Of a stretch of DNA of 64,000 nt, positions 35,270-45,661 are shown one piece after another (position 1 is the stretch's first letter; each line of letters starts with the position of its first letter). Below the pieces are notes generated by a model that made no database searches, was not told the origin of the DNA, and saw nothing but the letters and a program-made list of their open reading frames with translations. The stretch covers positions 62,001 to 126,000 of the forward strand of contig NZ_FMAO01000001.1 of assembly GCF_900094835.1 (NCBI RefSeq). Direction: 5' to 3'. The translations under genes were made by a program, and so were the position numbers. The stretch comes from Weissella bombi (GTDB lineage: Bacteria; Bacillota; Bacilli; Lactobacillales; Lactobacillaceae).

Positions 35270-37285
35270 GTGATACAATCAATTGAAAAAAAACATTATA
35301 AAATGTATAAAGCTGGCAAAGTATGGATTTATGGCGCCATTTCTAGCTTAACGATGTTCGCTACAAGTACTGTTGTAAATACACAAGTGTTAGCAGATTC
35401 AGTTACGAAAGAAACGGAAACAAGCGCTGTTGTTACATCAAAGGTTGATACAATGGTTGCCCAAAATCAAGCAATCAAAGTACAAACAATACAAGGTAGC
35501 CAAACAAGTCATGACAAAGATTCAAATAAAGCTAATGATTCTGCAACTGGTCAACAAAATGATCAAATTTCTGAAAATAATGCTATTGCTAATACCACAG
35601 TGTCAGTTAGTGGTTCTGAAAATACACAAAAAGCAAATGATAATGAACCAGTCCAAGAAGCAGGCAGTGGAAATGATCAACTGAATCAAGACACGTTAGG
35701 TAATGATGAAAATCAAGTGGTTGCCAATCATAATGGCCAACAATCAGATCAAATGAATGCTAATCAAGACAATTCTCAAGAAGATTCAGCATCAAATGAT
35801 ACAAATACCAATATAACTTCTAATGATGAAACGTCAAATATTGAAGAGGCAACACAACCCAATAATAATGATTTAACAGACTCTGATAATAGTAAGCTAG
35901 TACCAAATGATTCACAGAAGCAATCAGAAAAATCAAAAGTAGCTCAATCATCAACGAATAATCAGAATGTAAATAAGAGAGAAAAAATAATTTCGCCAAG
36001 AGCTGGTGTGCCTAATATTGTAGCGGGCCAGCCAAAAATGCCACGAATTGATTTTGTAGATATTTCAAGTTGGAATGGTGGCTTATCAGTTGCTGATTTT
36101 CTAAAATTAAAAGCTTATGGTGTAAAAGGCGTCATTGTGAAATTAACGCAGGGTACGAATTATTTAAATCCATATGCGAGAATTCAGATTGCAAATGCAC
36201 GCGTTGCTAAATTGCAAATTGCAGTCTATCATTATGCAACTTACAATTCACAAAATAGGGCGGTTGTTGAGGCTAACTACTTTTTACAAAATATTAGGAA
36301 ATTAGGTCTAGCTAACAATACATTACTAGTTGATGATTTAGAAGATACGTTAACGCAGGTAGGTAATGTTACAGCAAATGCGCTTGCGTTTCGTAATCAA
36401 CTATTAGCTGCAGGATTTACGAGACAAATGCTATATACTTCACCTAATTACATTAATGTCACCGGTTTGAATGTACAGTCATTTGGAGCGAAAAATATTT
36501 GGATGGCATCATATCCATATAATCCAGATGGTAAAAATCCTTGGTATACGCAATATGGTGCATGGCAATGGAATTCCCAGACAACATTTCCGGGTATAGC
36601 AGGTATATTCGACGTTAGCATGGATTATGGATCACCTTTTTTTAAAAATCAGACTGGTTATTTGAACGATGGGACTGGTTGGAAATGGCTTGAAAATGGT
36701 CAGCCATATACTGGATTTAGACATTATATGGGTACGTATTATTGGTTTAATAATGGTGTCAGACAAGATAACCAATGGGAAAGTGCATGGGGTTATAAAT
36801 ACTATGTTGGTAATGATGGCCGTGCAATGCAAGGCTTCCAGTGGATTAATGGTAAACAATACTACTTTGGTGATAACGGCACGTATTATGCACGGACAAA
36901 TCAATTTATACAAAAAGGTGACGAAACATATTATGCAAACCAACAAGGTGCTTTAACACTATGTCAAGGTTATATAAAAACGCAGAATGGTTGGCGTTGG
37001 TTTGAAAGCGGAAAAACATACACAGGATTTAGACATTATATGGGTACGTATTATTGGTTTAATAATGGTGTCAGACAGGATAATCAATGGGAAAATGCGT
37101 GGGGTTATAAATACTATGTTGGTAATGATGGTCGTGCGATGCAAGGGTTCAAATGGATTAACGGGCAACAATATTATTTTGGCGATAATGGCACGTATTA
37201 TGTCCGTACAAACCAATTTGTAAGAAAAGGAAATGAATTATATTACGCAAATCAGCAAGGTGTCCTAACTCTATGGAAGGGATAG
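35270..37285 (+). CDS. Secreted GH25 lysozyme with KxYKxGKxW signal and wall-binding repeats
   Basis: About 671 residues from the GTG at 35270, which has AAGGAGC seven bases upstream; the ATG at 35249 overlaps that site. The start carries 'KHYKMYKAGKVW', a KxYKxGKxW-type signal peptide. Residues about 45-240 are low-complexity, rich in Asn, Gln, Asp and Ser. A GH25 domain spans about 258-455 with 'FVDISSWNG' and the DxE pair in 'VDDLED'. Residues about 460-671 are two near-identical 104-residue aromatic/Gly wall or glucan-binding repeats. It would cut muramic acid bonds in peptidoglycan at the cell surface. Confidence 0.88.
   Translation: MIQSIEKKHYKMYKAGKVWIYGAISSLTMFATSTVVNTQVLADSVTKETETSAVVTSKVDTMVAQNQAIKVQTIQGSQTSHDKDSNKANDSATGQQNDQISENNAIANTTVSVSGSENTQKANDNEPVQEAGSGNDQLNQDTLGNDENQVVANHNGQQSDQMNANQDNSQEDSASNDTNTNITSNDETSNIEEATQPNNNDLTDSDNSKLVPNDSQKQSEKSKVAQSSTNNQNVNKREKIISPRAGVPNIVAGQPKMPRIDFVDISSWNGGLSVADFLKLKAYGVKGVIVKLTQGTNYLNPYARIQIANARVAKLQIAVYHYATYNSQNRAVVEANYFLQNIRKLGLANNTLLVDDLEDTLTQVGNVTANALAFRNQLLAAGFTRQMLYTSPNYINVTGLNVQSFGAKNIWMASYPYNPDGKNPWYTQYGAWQWNSQTTFPGIAGIFDVSMDYGSPFFKNQTGYLNDGTGWKWLENGQPYTGFRHYMGTYYWFNNGVRQDNQWESAWGYKYYVGNDGRAMQGFQWINGKQYYFGDNGTYYARTNQFIQKGDETYYANQQGALTLCQGYIKTQNGWRWFESGKTYTGFRHYMGTYYWFNNGVRQDNQWENAWGYKYYVGNDGRAMQGFKWINGQQYYFGDNGTYYVRTNQFVRKGNELYYANQQGVLTLWKG
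36660..37283 (+). repeat. 312-base near-identical tandem repeat in lysozyme gene
   Basis: The segment around 36713 recurs at 37025, so the period is 312 bases, 104 codons. Long runs are identical at DNA level even at third positions, indicating a recent duplication or gene conversion. Confidence 0.85.
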
Positions 37286-37483
37286 CATAAGAAAAAAATT
37301 AGTGCAAATTTACTAATTATTTAAAAAGGTGATGCAATAATCAGCATTCTAAAATGGAATTAATCTACAGTTTTAATGGTTAGTTAAGCTTATAAATATA
37401 TTTTATTCCCGGTAACATTTATAAGATTAACGACAATCAAATGTATTAATTGTCATTGCTTTGTTATATTAAGGAGGAAATTT
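37286..37483. other. Intergenic region before dlt operon
   Basis: A weak inverted repeat AATTAGT...ACTAATT at about 37300-37320 may act as a terminator of the lysozyme gene. A promoter for dlt is expected here but I could not place it with confidence. Confidence 0.35.
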
Positions 37484-37633
37484 GTGAATAAAATAAAAAA
37501 TTTACAAACTACGCAACGAGTATTAAAGTTCTTTTTTCAAACAATATTTTATACCGTTATAATTTTTGCTCTTGTTTATCTATATGGATATTCAGGTTTA
37601 GGGCAAGGTCATTTTATTTATAATGAGTTCTAA
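37484..37633 (+). CDS. dltX: DltX small membrane protein
   Basis: 49 residues, GTG start with AAGGAGGAAA upstream. One hydrophobic segment (about 20-38) is followed by the C-terminal motif 'GHFIYNEF', the diagnostic end of DltX. In the family this tail interacts with DltB/DltD and takes part in moving D-alanine from DltC to teichoic acids. It is the first gene of the dlt operon. Confidence 0.92.
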   Translation: MNKIKNLQTTQRVLKFFFQTIFYTVIIFALVYLYGYSGLGQGHFIYNEF

Positions 37634-37657
37634 AATAAAAAATTTTAAGAGGTTATC

Positions 37658-39199
37658 ATGCAAATTACAAATATGCTTATGACTATTGATGATTATGCAA
37701 GGACGCAACCAGATATACCAGTATACGACGTATTGGGAGAGATTCACACATATGCTGAATTGAAGCATGATTCCGATGAATTAGCATCCTATATTGATTC
37801 GTTATCTATACCATCAAAGTCTGTAGTGATGGTTTTTGGTGGACAACAATATGAGATGCTGGCTACTTTTATTGGTTTGAGTAAATCTGGTCATGCATAT
37901 ATACCAGTTGATGTTAATTCAGCAAATGATCGAATATTGGATATTTTAAAAATTAGTCAGCCAAGCTTAATCATTGCAATTGATTCACTTCCTTTAAAAA
38001 TGGATCAAATTCCTGTTATGAAGTTGACCGACTTACACAATTGCTTTAAATCAAATAGTGAATATGTTATGACACATCCAGTTACAGGTAATGATAATTA
38101 TTACATTATTTTCACTTCTGGTACGACAGGGTTGCCGAAAGGTGTTCAAATATCACATAATAATTTATTATCTTTTACAAATTGGATGATAAATTCGGAA
38201 ACATTTCAGATTCCCGCACGTGCTAAAATGCTTGCACAGCCAGCGTACTCATTTGATTTGTCAGTGATGTATTGGGCGCCTACTTTAGCAATAGGTGGCA
38301 CCCTGTATGCATTACCAAAACAAGTAACGGAAAATTTCAAAACATTATTTTCGGTATTACCGGAATTGCCAATAGATGTTTGGACTTCGACACCATCGTT
38401 TGCAGATATGGCAATGCTTTCTGAAGATTTTAATGAAATTAATTTACCAAGACTTCAATGTTTTTATTTTGATGGTGAAGAGCTAACTGTAAATACGGCT
38501 AAAAAATTACACGAGAGATTTCCAAAAGCAAAAATTATAAATGCTTATGGTCCTACCGAAGCTACTGTTGCTTTGTCAGCTGTAGAAATTACACCAACAT
38601 TAATTGATCAAAATGAACGGTTACCTATTGGTTATCCTAAGCCAGATTCACCTACATTTATTATTGATGATAATGGCGAAGAATTACCTGTTGGTGAAAT
38701 GGGAGAAATTGTTGTTACTGGTCCTGGTGTATCTAAAGGATATATTAATAATCCGGAAAAGACAGAGCAAGCCTTTTTTATGTTTCATAATCAATCGGCA
38801 TACCATACTGGTGATTTAGGTTATTTTGATTCTTTAGGAGTACTTCATTATGGTGGCCGTTTAGATTTTCAAATTAAGTTTAATGGCTTTCGTATTGAAC
38901 TAGAAGAAGTATCTCAGGTTTTAAATACATCTAAATATGTGGCAGCTGCAGTGGCAGTGCCAAGATATAACAAGCAACATAAAGTACAGAACTTATTAGC
39001 ATTTATCAAATTACGTCCGGAAATTCATGAACAATTTGAAAATGATTTATTACTGACAAAGGCCATTAAGAATGATATTAAGCAGAATATGATGCCGTAT
39101 ATGATGCCATCAAGATTTTTATATCGAGATGAATTACCACTTACGCCTAATGGAAAAATTGATATTAAATCACTAATTAGTGAGGTTAATAAACAATGA
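37658..39199 (+). CDS. dltA: D-alanine--D-alanyl carrier protein ligase
   Basis: 513 residues of the adenylate-forming family. Core motifs: '[12 protein letters not shown]' (P-loop), '[10 protein letters not shown]', 'YHTGDLG' and, near the end, 'TPNGKIDI' with the catalytic Lys. It activates D-Ala with ATP and loads it on DltC. It overlaps dltB by four bases. Confidence 0.95.
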   Translation: MQITNMLMTIDDYARTQPDIPVYDVLGEIHTYAELKHDSDELASYIDSLSIPSKSVVMVFGGQQYEMLATFIGLSKSGHAYIPVDVNSANDRILDILKISQPSLIIAIDSLPLKMDQIPVMKLTDLHNCFKSNSEYVMTHPVTGNDNYYIIFTSGTTGLPKGVQISHNNLLSFTNWMINSETFQIPARAKMLAQPAYSFDLSVMYWAPTLAIGGTLYALPKQVTENFKTLFSVLPELPIDVWTSTPSFADMAMLSEDFNEINLPRLQCFYFDGEELTVNTAKKLHERFPKAKIINAYGPTEATVALSAVEITPTLIDQNERLPIGYPKPDSPTFIIDDNGEELPVGEMGEIVVTGPGVSKGYINNPEKTEQAFFMFHNQSAYHTGDLGYFDSLGVLHYGGRLDFQIKFNGFRIELEEVSQVLNTSKYVAAAVAVPRYNKQHKVQNLLAFIKLRPEIHEQFENDLLLTKAIKNDIKQNMMPYMMPSRFLYRDELPLTPNGKIDIKSLISEVNKQ

Positions 39200-40422
39200 T
39201 GGATTGGTTAAAAGCGTTGCCTAATTTACAACCGTATGGGGATCCGCAATATTTTGTCTATTTAGTTGTTTTATTAATGCCAATTGTCATTGCAATGTTT
39301 TTCGGTAAGCGTTTGAAATGGTATGAATCAATTATTTCATTAATTTTTATCGTATTAATGTTTGCAGGAACTCATTGGCAACAATTTATCGCTTTGTGTG
39401 CGTACATTATTTGGCAGATAATTATTGTTTTTAGTTATGCTGCTTATCGAAAAAAAGCAGATAACAAATGGATATTCTATGGTGCCGTCTTTTTGGATAT
39501 CTTACCATTAGCTATTGTAAAATTAACACCTGCGTTAACTATGGGAAAAAGCTCAATTATTGGTTTTTTGGGTATTTCATATCTAATGTTCCGTTCAGTT
39601 GGTATGTTGATGGAAACACGTGATGGTGTATTAAAAGAGTTTACGTTTAATCAATTTTTACGGTTTATGTTGTTCATGCCGACAATTTCTTCAGGACCAA
39701 TTGATCGTTTTCGTCGTTTTACTGCTGACTATGAACAAGTGCCAGATCGTACTAGATATTTAAATATGTTAGAAAAAGCAGTTTATTATTTATTTCTAGG
39801 CTTTTTATATAAGTTTATTTTATCCTATATATTTGGATCGTTATTATTACCAAATGTTGAGCATATGGCTTTAGCAAGAGGCGGTTTAATTAATCTTCCC
39901 ACGATTGGTGTAATGTACGTTTATGGTTTTGATTTATTCTTTGATTTTGCTGGCTATTCATTATTCGCTGTTGCTATTTCGTATATTATGGGTATTGAAA
40001 CCCCTATGAATTTTAATAAGCCATTTCTGGCTAAAAATTTGAAAGATTTTTGGAATCGTTGGCACATGTCATTAAGTTTTTGGTTCCGTGATTTTGTTTT
40101 TATGCGTTTGGTAATGGTGTTCATGCGGCACAAAATTTTTAAGAATCGTAATGTGACTTCCGGTGTTGTTTATGTTTTGAATATGACCATTATGGGATTC
40201 TGGCACGGGGTAACTTGGTATTATGTTAGTTACGGTATTTTCCATGGTCTTGGTATGGTTATTAATGATTGGTGGCTACGATATAAACGACGTCATAAAG
40301 AGCAATTACCAAAAAATAAATTCACAGAAATGTTAGCTATTTTCATAACATTTAATGTTGTCATGCTAAGTTTCTTATTGTTCTCAGGATTTTTGGACAA
40401 ACTTTGGTTTCATAACTATTAA
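39196..40422 (+). CDS. dltB: MBOAT-type D-alanyl transfer protein
   Basis: 408 residues with about 11 membrane segments. The MBOAT signature is visible: '[16 protein letters not shown]' and the catalytic His in 'MGFWHGVTW'. It takes D-Ala from DltC across the membrane for attachment to lipoteichoic and wall teichoic acid. Confidence 0.95.
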   Translation: MMDWLKALPNLQPYGDPQYFVYLVVLLMPIVIAMFFGKRLKWYESIISLIFIVLMFAGTHWQQFIALCAYIIWQIIIVFSYAAYRKKADNKWIFYGAVFLDILPLAIVKLTPALTMGKSSIIGFLGISYLMFRSVGMLMETRDGVLKEFTFNQFLRFMLFMPTISSGPIDRFRRFTADYEQVPDRTRYLNMLEKAVYYLFLGFLYKFILSYIFGSLLLPNVEHMALARGGLINLPTIGVMYVYGFDLFFDFAGYSLFAVAISYIMGIETPMNFNKPFLAKNLKDFWNRWHMSLSFWFRDFVFMRLVMVFMRHKIFKNRNVTSGVVYVLNMTIMGFWHGVTWYYVSYGIFHGLGMVINDWWLRYKRRHKEQLPKNKFTEMLAIFITFNVVMLSFLLFSGFLDKLWFHNY

Positions 40423-40445
40423 TAAATAAGATGAGGTATAAATTG

Positions 40446-40685
40446 ATGAATGTAAAAGAAGCAGTTTTAAATATTATTAATGAACTATTCATGGCAGATG
40501 TTAGTAATATGATGGATGATGATTTATTTGATGCTGGTGTCCTTGATTCAATGGGAACTGTTGAACTGGTCTTAGAATTAGAAGCAAAATTTAATATTAA
40601 AATCCCGGTATCAGAAATGGGACGTGACGATTGGAACACAGCTAATAAGATTATTGAAGGTGTTAAGGAGTTGCAAAATGTTTAA
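40446..40685 (+). CDS. dltC: D-alanyl carrier protein
   Basis: 79 residues from ATG 40446, chosen because GAGGT lies eight bases upstream and the length matches DltC; a start at 40431 lacks a ribosome site. The phosphopantetheine Ser sits in '[11 protein letters not shown]'. It carries D-Ala as a thioester between DltA and DltB, and overlaps dltD by eight bases. Confidence 0.94.
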   Translation: MNVKEAVLNIINELFMADVSNMMDDDLFDAGVLDSMGTVELVLELEAKFNIKIPVSEMGRDDWNTANKIIEGVKELQNV

Positions 40686-41934
40686 AAAATTGGGCCTTAT
40701 TTTTGGTCCAGTCATATTGGCTTTTGTGTTAGTATTTTCAATAATAATGCTTGTGCCTGAATCAAGTCATGTAAAGCAAAATTTTAATGAAGAACAGCGA
40801 GCTGCTAATGCTTTAACGCCTACGGTTTTTAAAAGTCAAAAATTAAAACAGCAGGCATTAAGTGATGCTAAACATCGGTTTGTACCATTTTTTGGTTCTA
40901 GTGAATGGAATCGAATGGATAGTTTTCACCCATCCGTTATGGCAGAAGCATATAATCGTCCATATCGTCCTTTTTTACTTGGCCAAAGAGGAGCACAAAG
41001 TTTAACGCAATATTTTGGTATGCAACAAATTACTTCGCAAATGCGGGATAAGCAAGCCGTTTTTGTTATTTCACCACAATGGTTTATTAAGCCTGGTGAA
41101 AATTCAGATGCATTTAAATACTATTTTAATCAAGCACAGGCTTTAACATGGTTGCAAAAGGATAAAAGTACAACGGCTGATCGATATGCTGCAAAACGAT
41201 TGTTGGAAATGAATGTCTCGTCTTCATTAAATAAATATTTAGAAAAAGTCGCAGCTGGGAAAAAATTATCGTCAACGGATTTAACAAAAATTGCATTAAA
41301 ACTTAGATTTTTGAATCATGAAGATACGTTATTCGCAAATTTGCAAATTGGAAATAATTACAAGAAAAATATTTTGCCTAAAACGCAAAATCTACCAGAA
41401 ATTTATAACGAAAATCGTTTAAATAAATTAGCAGATTGTTATGCTAAAAAGAATACAACAAATAATAAATTTGGTATTCAAAACACTTTTTATAAAAAGC
41501 GAATTTCAGCACAGGTTGGTGAGATTAAAGGGTCACAAAAAAATGTGAATTATTTACAGTCACCAGAATATGGTGATTTACAATTAGTGCTACAACAATT
41601 TGCGCAAACACATACAAACGTCTTATTTGTTATCCAGCCAATAAATGAAAAATGGGCAAAGTATACGGGATTAAATACTCATATGTATCAACAAGCAGTT
41701 GGTAAAATTAAGCATCAATTAACATCACAGGGATTTACAAATATAGCCGATTTTTCTACTGATGGTAATAAAAAACACTTTATGCAAGATACTATTCATC
41801 TAGGATGGCGTGGTTGGTTAGCATTTGATAAAAAGGTGGATAAATTTTTAACAACAAAGCAACCAACACCTGTTTATAATATAAGAAATAAATACTACAC
41901 AGAATCTTGGATGATGAATCCATATGAAGATTAG
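40678..41934 (+). CDS. dltD: D-alanyl lipoteichoic acid transfer protein
   Basis: About 418 residues from ATG 40678, with AAGGAG upstream; the longer frame to 40624 lies inside dltC. An N-terminal membrane anchor (about 7-27) leads to an extracellular SGNH-like domain with '[11 protein letters not shown]' (nucleophile Ser) and '[10 protein letters not shown]' (catalytic Asp-x-x-His). It completes D-alanylation of teichoic acid outside the membrane. Confidence 0.94.
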   Translation: MFKKLGLIFGPVILAFVLVFSIIMLVPESSHVKQNFNEEQRAANALTPTVFKSQKLKQQALSDAKHRFVPFFGSSEWNRMDSFHPSVMAEAYNRPYRPFLLGQRGAQSLTQYFGMQQITSQMRDKQAVFVISPQWFIKPGENSDAFKYYFNQAQALTWLQKDKSTTADRYAAKRLLEMNVSSSLNKYLEKVAAGKKLSSTDLTKIALKLRFLNHEDTLFANLQIGNNYKKNILPKTQNLPEIYNENRLNKLADCYAKKNTTNNKFGIQNTFYKKRISAQVGEIKGSQKNVNYLQSPEYGDLQLVLQQFAQTHTNVLFVIQPINEKWAKYTGLNTHMYQQAVGKIKHQLTSQGFTNIADFSTDGNKKHFMQDTIHLGWRGWLAFDKKVDKFLTTKQPTPVYNIRNKYYTESWMMNPYED

Positions 41935-42002
41935 GATAATGATTTAATAGAGTCATTGTAAAATCTTAAAAAGTAACGAATTTATAAGTTGGAAATAACT
42001 TA

Positions 42003-42050
42003 AAAGGGCGTCATTCTAACTAATTTTAAGCAGTTAGATTGGCGCCCTTA
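42003..42050 (+). terminator. Hairpin after dlt operon
   Basis: AAGGGCGTCATTCTAAC pairs with GTTAGATTGGCGCCCTT; the T-run is short. Confidence 0.65.
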
Positions 42051-42102
42051 CATGTTTAAAGATATTTAAAACCTTATTTTAACAATAATTAACGAGGTGT
42101 AT

Positions 42103-43242
42103 ATGCGTCGAGTAATAAAAGTAGTTCAACAAAATATGTATAAAGTTCTTCCATTTGTTATTTTTTTAACATTCATTACTTTAATGCAACGGCTGTTTAT
42201 TCAACCAGATGGCTTTTTTCCAACAATTTTAAATTATTGTAATTTTGTAAGTAAGTACAACACCATTAACATGGTGGTTAATTTATTTATAACTTTAGGC
42301 TATAAGTTAGTTGTGGTTTTCATAATTACTTTATCATTGATGTCAGAATTACGAGAAAAGCTTTCTCATGATCATTTAAATATATTAGTCGCAATCTCTA
42401 TTCTAATTGCTTGGAATTTGGTTAGTATTCCAATGAATATTAATTGGTTAATTTTGCCACTTTATTTGGGAACTATAATTCTACCATTAAGAAAAGTGAA
42501 ATTTAAGTGGCGGTTTTTGTTAGGTATAGCAATTAATTCAGGATATGCAATATATATTTTAGTAGTACAAAAATTTTATCATTTTAATCTGACGATATTT
42601 TTCCAACAAAATGTTAATGGGCTTATTGGTGACGGCTCAAAGAATAGTGTCTATACAATTCTTTTAGAAAGTGTCTCTACAGTTGCAAACTTGTTGGGGG
42701 TAAATAGTCTACCAGCCTTAAATGGACAAGATATTAACTTAACGACAGCAAACAATAATTTAGTTGCAACTTTACAACATCATGTTACTCCATATAAATT
42801 TACTATGTATCCTATATCCAGCTTTTTGTTAGTTGGTGGTACAGGTATGTTGCTTGCTTTGTTCATTGCTTTAATTTTACAGGGTCAATTAAAGCAGATG
42901 TCTTTAAAATTATATTTTGTTGGTATCTTACTAATTTTTGATTTATGGTGGCCGTTAGCATTTATGTTTCCTATTCTTTGGCGACTTGATGTTTTAAAAA
43001 GAGCTGTTATTGTAACCATAACAAATGGAATCATTGGTAGTTTGTTATTGTGTTTGCATCTAAAACCAGCTATTTATTGGGTACCTACGGGTATGCCTAA
43101 TTTGTTTTTTGGTGGTTTGGCATCGCATCAATTAGGAGCGTATAGTATTATTTTAATAACTCTTTTGATTATTGATGTGATAATCTATTGGCCACTGGCA
43201 CACCAATTGACAACGGAGATTAAACATGAAAAAAATAATTAA
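42103..43242 (+). CDS. EIIC-like membrane protein (lactose/cellobiose PTS family, orphan)
   Basis: About 379 residues from ATG 42103, with GAGGTG just upstream. There are about ten membrane segments. 'YPISSFLLVGGTGMLLALF' and 'FDLWWPLAFMFPILWRL' align with conserved EIIC segments of the cellobiose/lactose permease family, but the usual 'NEPIIFG'-type Glu is replaced, so sugar phosphorylation is doubtful. No EIIA or EIIB gene is near. It shares an overlap of 17 bases with the downstream hydrolase. Possibly it was recruited as a transporter or receptor not requiring phosphorylation. Confidence 0.65.
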   Translation: MRRVIKVVQQNMYKVLPFVIFLTFITLMQRLFIQPDGFFPTILNYCNFVSKYNTINMVVNLFITLGYKLVVVFIITLSLMSELREKLSHDHLNILVAISILIAWNLVSIPMNINWLILPLYLGTIILPLRKVKFKWRFLLGIAINSGYAIYILVVQKFYHFNLTIFFQQNVNGLIGDGSKNSVYTILLESVSTVANLLGVNSLPALNGQDINLTTANNNLVATLQHHVTPYKFTMYPISSFLLVGGTGMLLALFIALILQGQLKQMSLKLYFVGILLIFDLWWPLAFMFPILWRLDVLKRAVIVTITNGIIGSLLLCLHLKPAIYWVPTGMPNLFFGGLASHQLGAYSIILITLLIIDVIIYWPLAHQLTTEIKHEKNN

Positions 43243-44065
43243 AGTGTTTCTTCTAATAGGTACTTTTCTCTTAATAACCAGCATGTTGGTATTAGCAATG
43301 AGTTGGAGTCATCGTGAAACAAAAGTAAATCGAGCAATTTATAATTCAAAAGTGACCCCAACGATTCTGGTACCAGGTTCATCAGCTTCACAAGATCGCT
43401 TTGATTATTTAATTAAACAATTAAATACAGGAAGTAATAAACATGGATTGATTAAAGTGGTTGTTGACAAAAAAGGTGATGTATCAATTCATGGAAAGTA
43501 TTATGCCGATGATTTAGCACCATATTTTGTGATTGCTTTTGAAAATAATCGAGATGGTTATGAAAATATAAAGAAGCAAGCTTACTGGTTGGATAAAGCA
43601 ATGCTTATTTTGCAAGAACATTATCGCTTTCGACAATTTCAAGCAATTGGTCATTCAAATGGCGGACTAATTTGGACACGTTATTTAGAAAAATATTATC
43701 AAGCACAATCTTTACAGTTATCAGTGTTAATGACAATTGGTACACCATATAATTTTTCTGAGCTAAGCGTACATAATCGTACAAAAATGCTTGATGACTT
43801 TATAAAAAATCGTAAACATTTACCGTCTGATTTAACAGTGTATTCGGTGATAGGGACAGAAACATACGATAATGATGGTATTGTACCGGAACAATCGGTT
43901 GAAGCAGGTAAATTTATTTTCCAAAAACAAGTTGCTCATTATACGCAAATAACTGTAACGGGGGATGATGCACAACATTCAGATTTAGTACAAAATAGGC
44001 AAATAATTAATATGATTGAACAAAACGTTTTACCACAAAATCATGGAGATTGGCATAAGCGATAA
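43226..44065 (+). CDS. Membrane-anchored DUF915-type alpha/beta hydrolase
   Basis: 279 residues with an N-terminal membrane segment (5-27). The nucleophile motif 'GHSNGG' (Ser), 'DNDGIVP' (Asp) and 'AQHSDL' (His) form the triad of DUF915 hydrolases found in lactic acid bacteria. The enzyme would act at the outer membrane face on an ester or lipid; the substrate is unknown. It overlaps the end of the EIIC-like gene, indicating a shared transcript. Confidence 0.8.
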   Translation: MKKIIKVFLLIGTFLLITSMLVLAMSWSHRETKVNRAIYNSKVTPTILVPGSSASQDRFDYLIKQLNTGSNKHGLIKVVVDKKGDVSIHGKYYADDLAPYFVIAFENNRDGYENIKKQAYWLDKAMLILQEHYRFRQFQAIGHSNGGLIWTRYLEKYYQAQSLQLSVLMTIGTPYNFSELSVHNRTKMLDDFIKNRKHLPSDLTVYSVIGTETYDNDGIVPEQSVEAGKFIFQKQVAHYTQITVTGDDAQHSDLVQNRQIINMIEQNVLPQNHGDWHKR

Positions 44066-44884
44066 TATCATTGTTGCTGTAATATTAAACAACGCAATTG
44101 CTATAAATAACAAGTTAGTTTTGTTTTTTTGTTGCATTGGATAATTCATGATAACTAATGGGTTCTAAACTTGGTCATATTATAAAGCAGCTATTTCAGT
44201 AATCAAAAAGTAATTATCTGAATAATAAAAGGTTGAACTTACTCTTGTAAATTGCAGTGAGCGTTATGTAGGTAATTGTTTGAAATATTTTGGGTTTTAC
44301 TGTTTTTTCTGATAATTTTTATTTATATTTTTCATTAGCATGTTTTTATATAAAACCAATCTGTAAATTATCATCTCATTGCATATAATGGACATAGTTT
44401 ATGATGAACTGACCCCGTAAATTTTGGAAATTACTCCAACTTACGGGGTCAGTTTGCTTTGGATTGAACATTTATGTATCCCTCTTGACGAGGGATCCTG
44501 ATTTGAAATTTTTGGTTGTAATTTTTCATATATGTTATAAGGAGAGTCTAAAATTTTTAAACCGAGATTTTCGTGGTCTTACGAATAAATTAAAAAGTAT
44601 TTAAATCAGGGCGCTCTTTTTTGGCAGCCACTTTCCAAGATATGATTATTTGTTTATGGTTGCTATTACTTTACCAAACTTAGATAATTTAACAATGCCA
44701 AATTTGTAATATTTTATACTATAATAGTCTCTTCATTTTTTTAAATCAGTCTGAATCAATTATTTTCTTTTAATTATCGGATTTGATTCAGTGTCGTTCA
44801 ATGCTGAAGAAACTATCATTATATAAAGAAATTTTATATTCTCTTGTAATCTATACGGTTTTCTACATTATCATGACCGTGATT
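44066..44884. other. Degraded intergenic region, first part
   Basis: 819 bases with no credible gene. A GC-rich hairpin lies at 44407-44453. An inverted repeat CTGAATCAA...TTGATTCAG lies near 44751-44791. A 36-codon frame at about 44801-44911 could encode a hydrophobic peptide but has no ribosome site. Confidence 0.5.
44407..44456 (+). terminator. Terminator-like hairpin
   Basis: CTGACCCCGTAA at 44408 pairs with TTACGGGGTCAG ending at 44452, then T-rich. It is about 340 bases after the hydrolase stop. Confidence 0.6.
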
Positions 44885-45120
44885 GTAAAAGACATAAATA
44901 TGCAGAAATGATTGCTTATATGGATGAAGAGTAGGTTATAGATAATTTACTAATTGTTAAAGATTTTTACTACTATGTGGGGCGCTCTTATCAATTAAAG
45001 TATGATGCGCTTGAAGCAAAACGTTATCTTACTACAGCAGCTCTATATAATGATTCGATTATTTTTTAATTACTCGTAAAAAATAAGATCGAAAATTTTA
45101 ATGTAATTAATTACCAATTG
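44885..45120 (+). pseudogene. Broken copy of the XRE-TPR regulator of 54756
   Basis: Bases 44885-45120 match about 55020-55390 of the intact regulator gene: both contain stretches for 'KYAEMIAYMDEE' and 'RYFTTAALYNDSI'. The copy has an in-frame TAG at 44932-44934, loses about 12 bases near 44965 and about 100 bases near 45060, and lacks the DNA-binding domain. It is a clear relic of a second regulator. Confidence 0.88.
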
Positions 45121-45573
45121 TTGACGTTGTTAACGTATATCGACAGCCACCACAAGAAGTAGGACAAACTAAAAAGCGTCGCCAAATTTGACGGTTTTAA
45201 AAATATCTTTAAGAATCAGGCATCGTTAAAGTAACCTGGGCCTCATGTTACCAACAGGAGGCTTTTTGTTTACAAATAAAATATAACACTGGCTTTAAAA
45301 ACTCCCAAATTTTAGTTCAATAATGCTTAAATCAATTTCAACTTTTAATTTGTTGAAAATTGTCCATAGTTGCATTAACTAAATAAGGTGCGCGCCGTAA
45401 CAGGTTTTGAAATATATGGCTTTTTTACTATATACGATGTTGATATTAATAACCTTGATCTTCGTGGATGGTTGTTCTATAAGTTGCTAATAGCACTCAA
45501 AATTAGAATTATTTTTAATACAATATATGAACAGAACAAAAATGCATAAAAAACAAAAAATATAGAAATTTAT
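45121..45573. other. Degraded intergenic region, second part
   Basis: No gene seen. A short hairpin GCCTC/GAGGC with T-run lies at about 45239-45268. The rest is AT-rich and shows many stops in all frames. Confidence 0.45.
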
Positions 45574-45628
45574 CGTGAAATGCCCCATAATGGTTAGATT
45601 TAACGTCTAACAATTATGGGGCACTTCA
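45574..45628 (+). repeat. TGCCCCATAA hairpin repeat, copy B
   Basis: GAAATGCCCCATAATGGTTAGA pairs almost completely with the right arm ending GGGGCACTTC, a stem of about 22 pairs. It could end the minus-strand operon. Confidence 0.75.
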
Positions 45629-45661
45629 ATACCTAATGGCCATCTATACTCACTAATATAT

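Noticed and set aside
36632-37223. Several frames on both strands in the lysozyme repeats
   Set aside because: They arise twice because the DNA repeats; they are out-of-frame shadows of the wall-binding repeats.
44801-44911. 36-codon hydrophobic frame
   Set aside because: No ribosome site, in a region of gene decay, and its end runs into the regulator relic.
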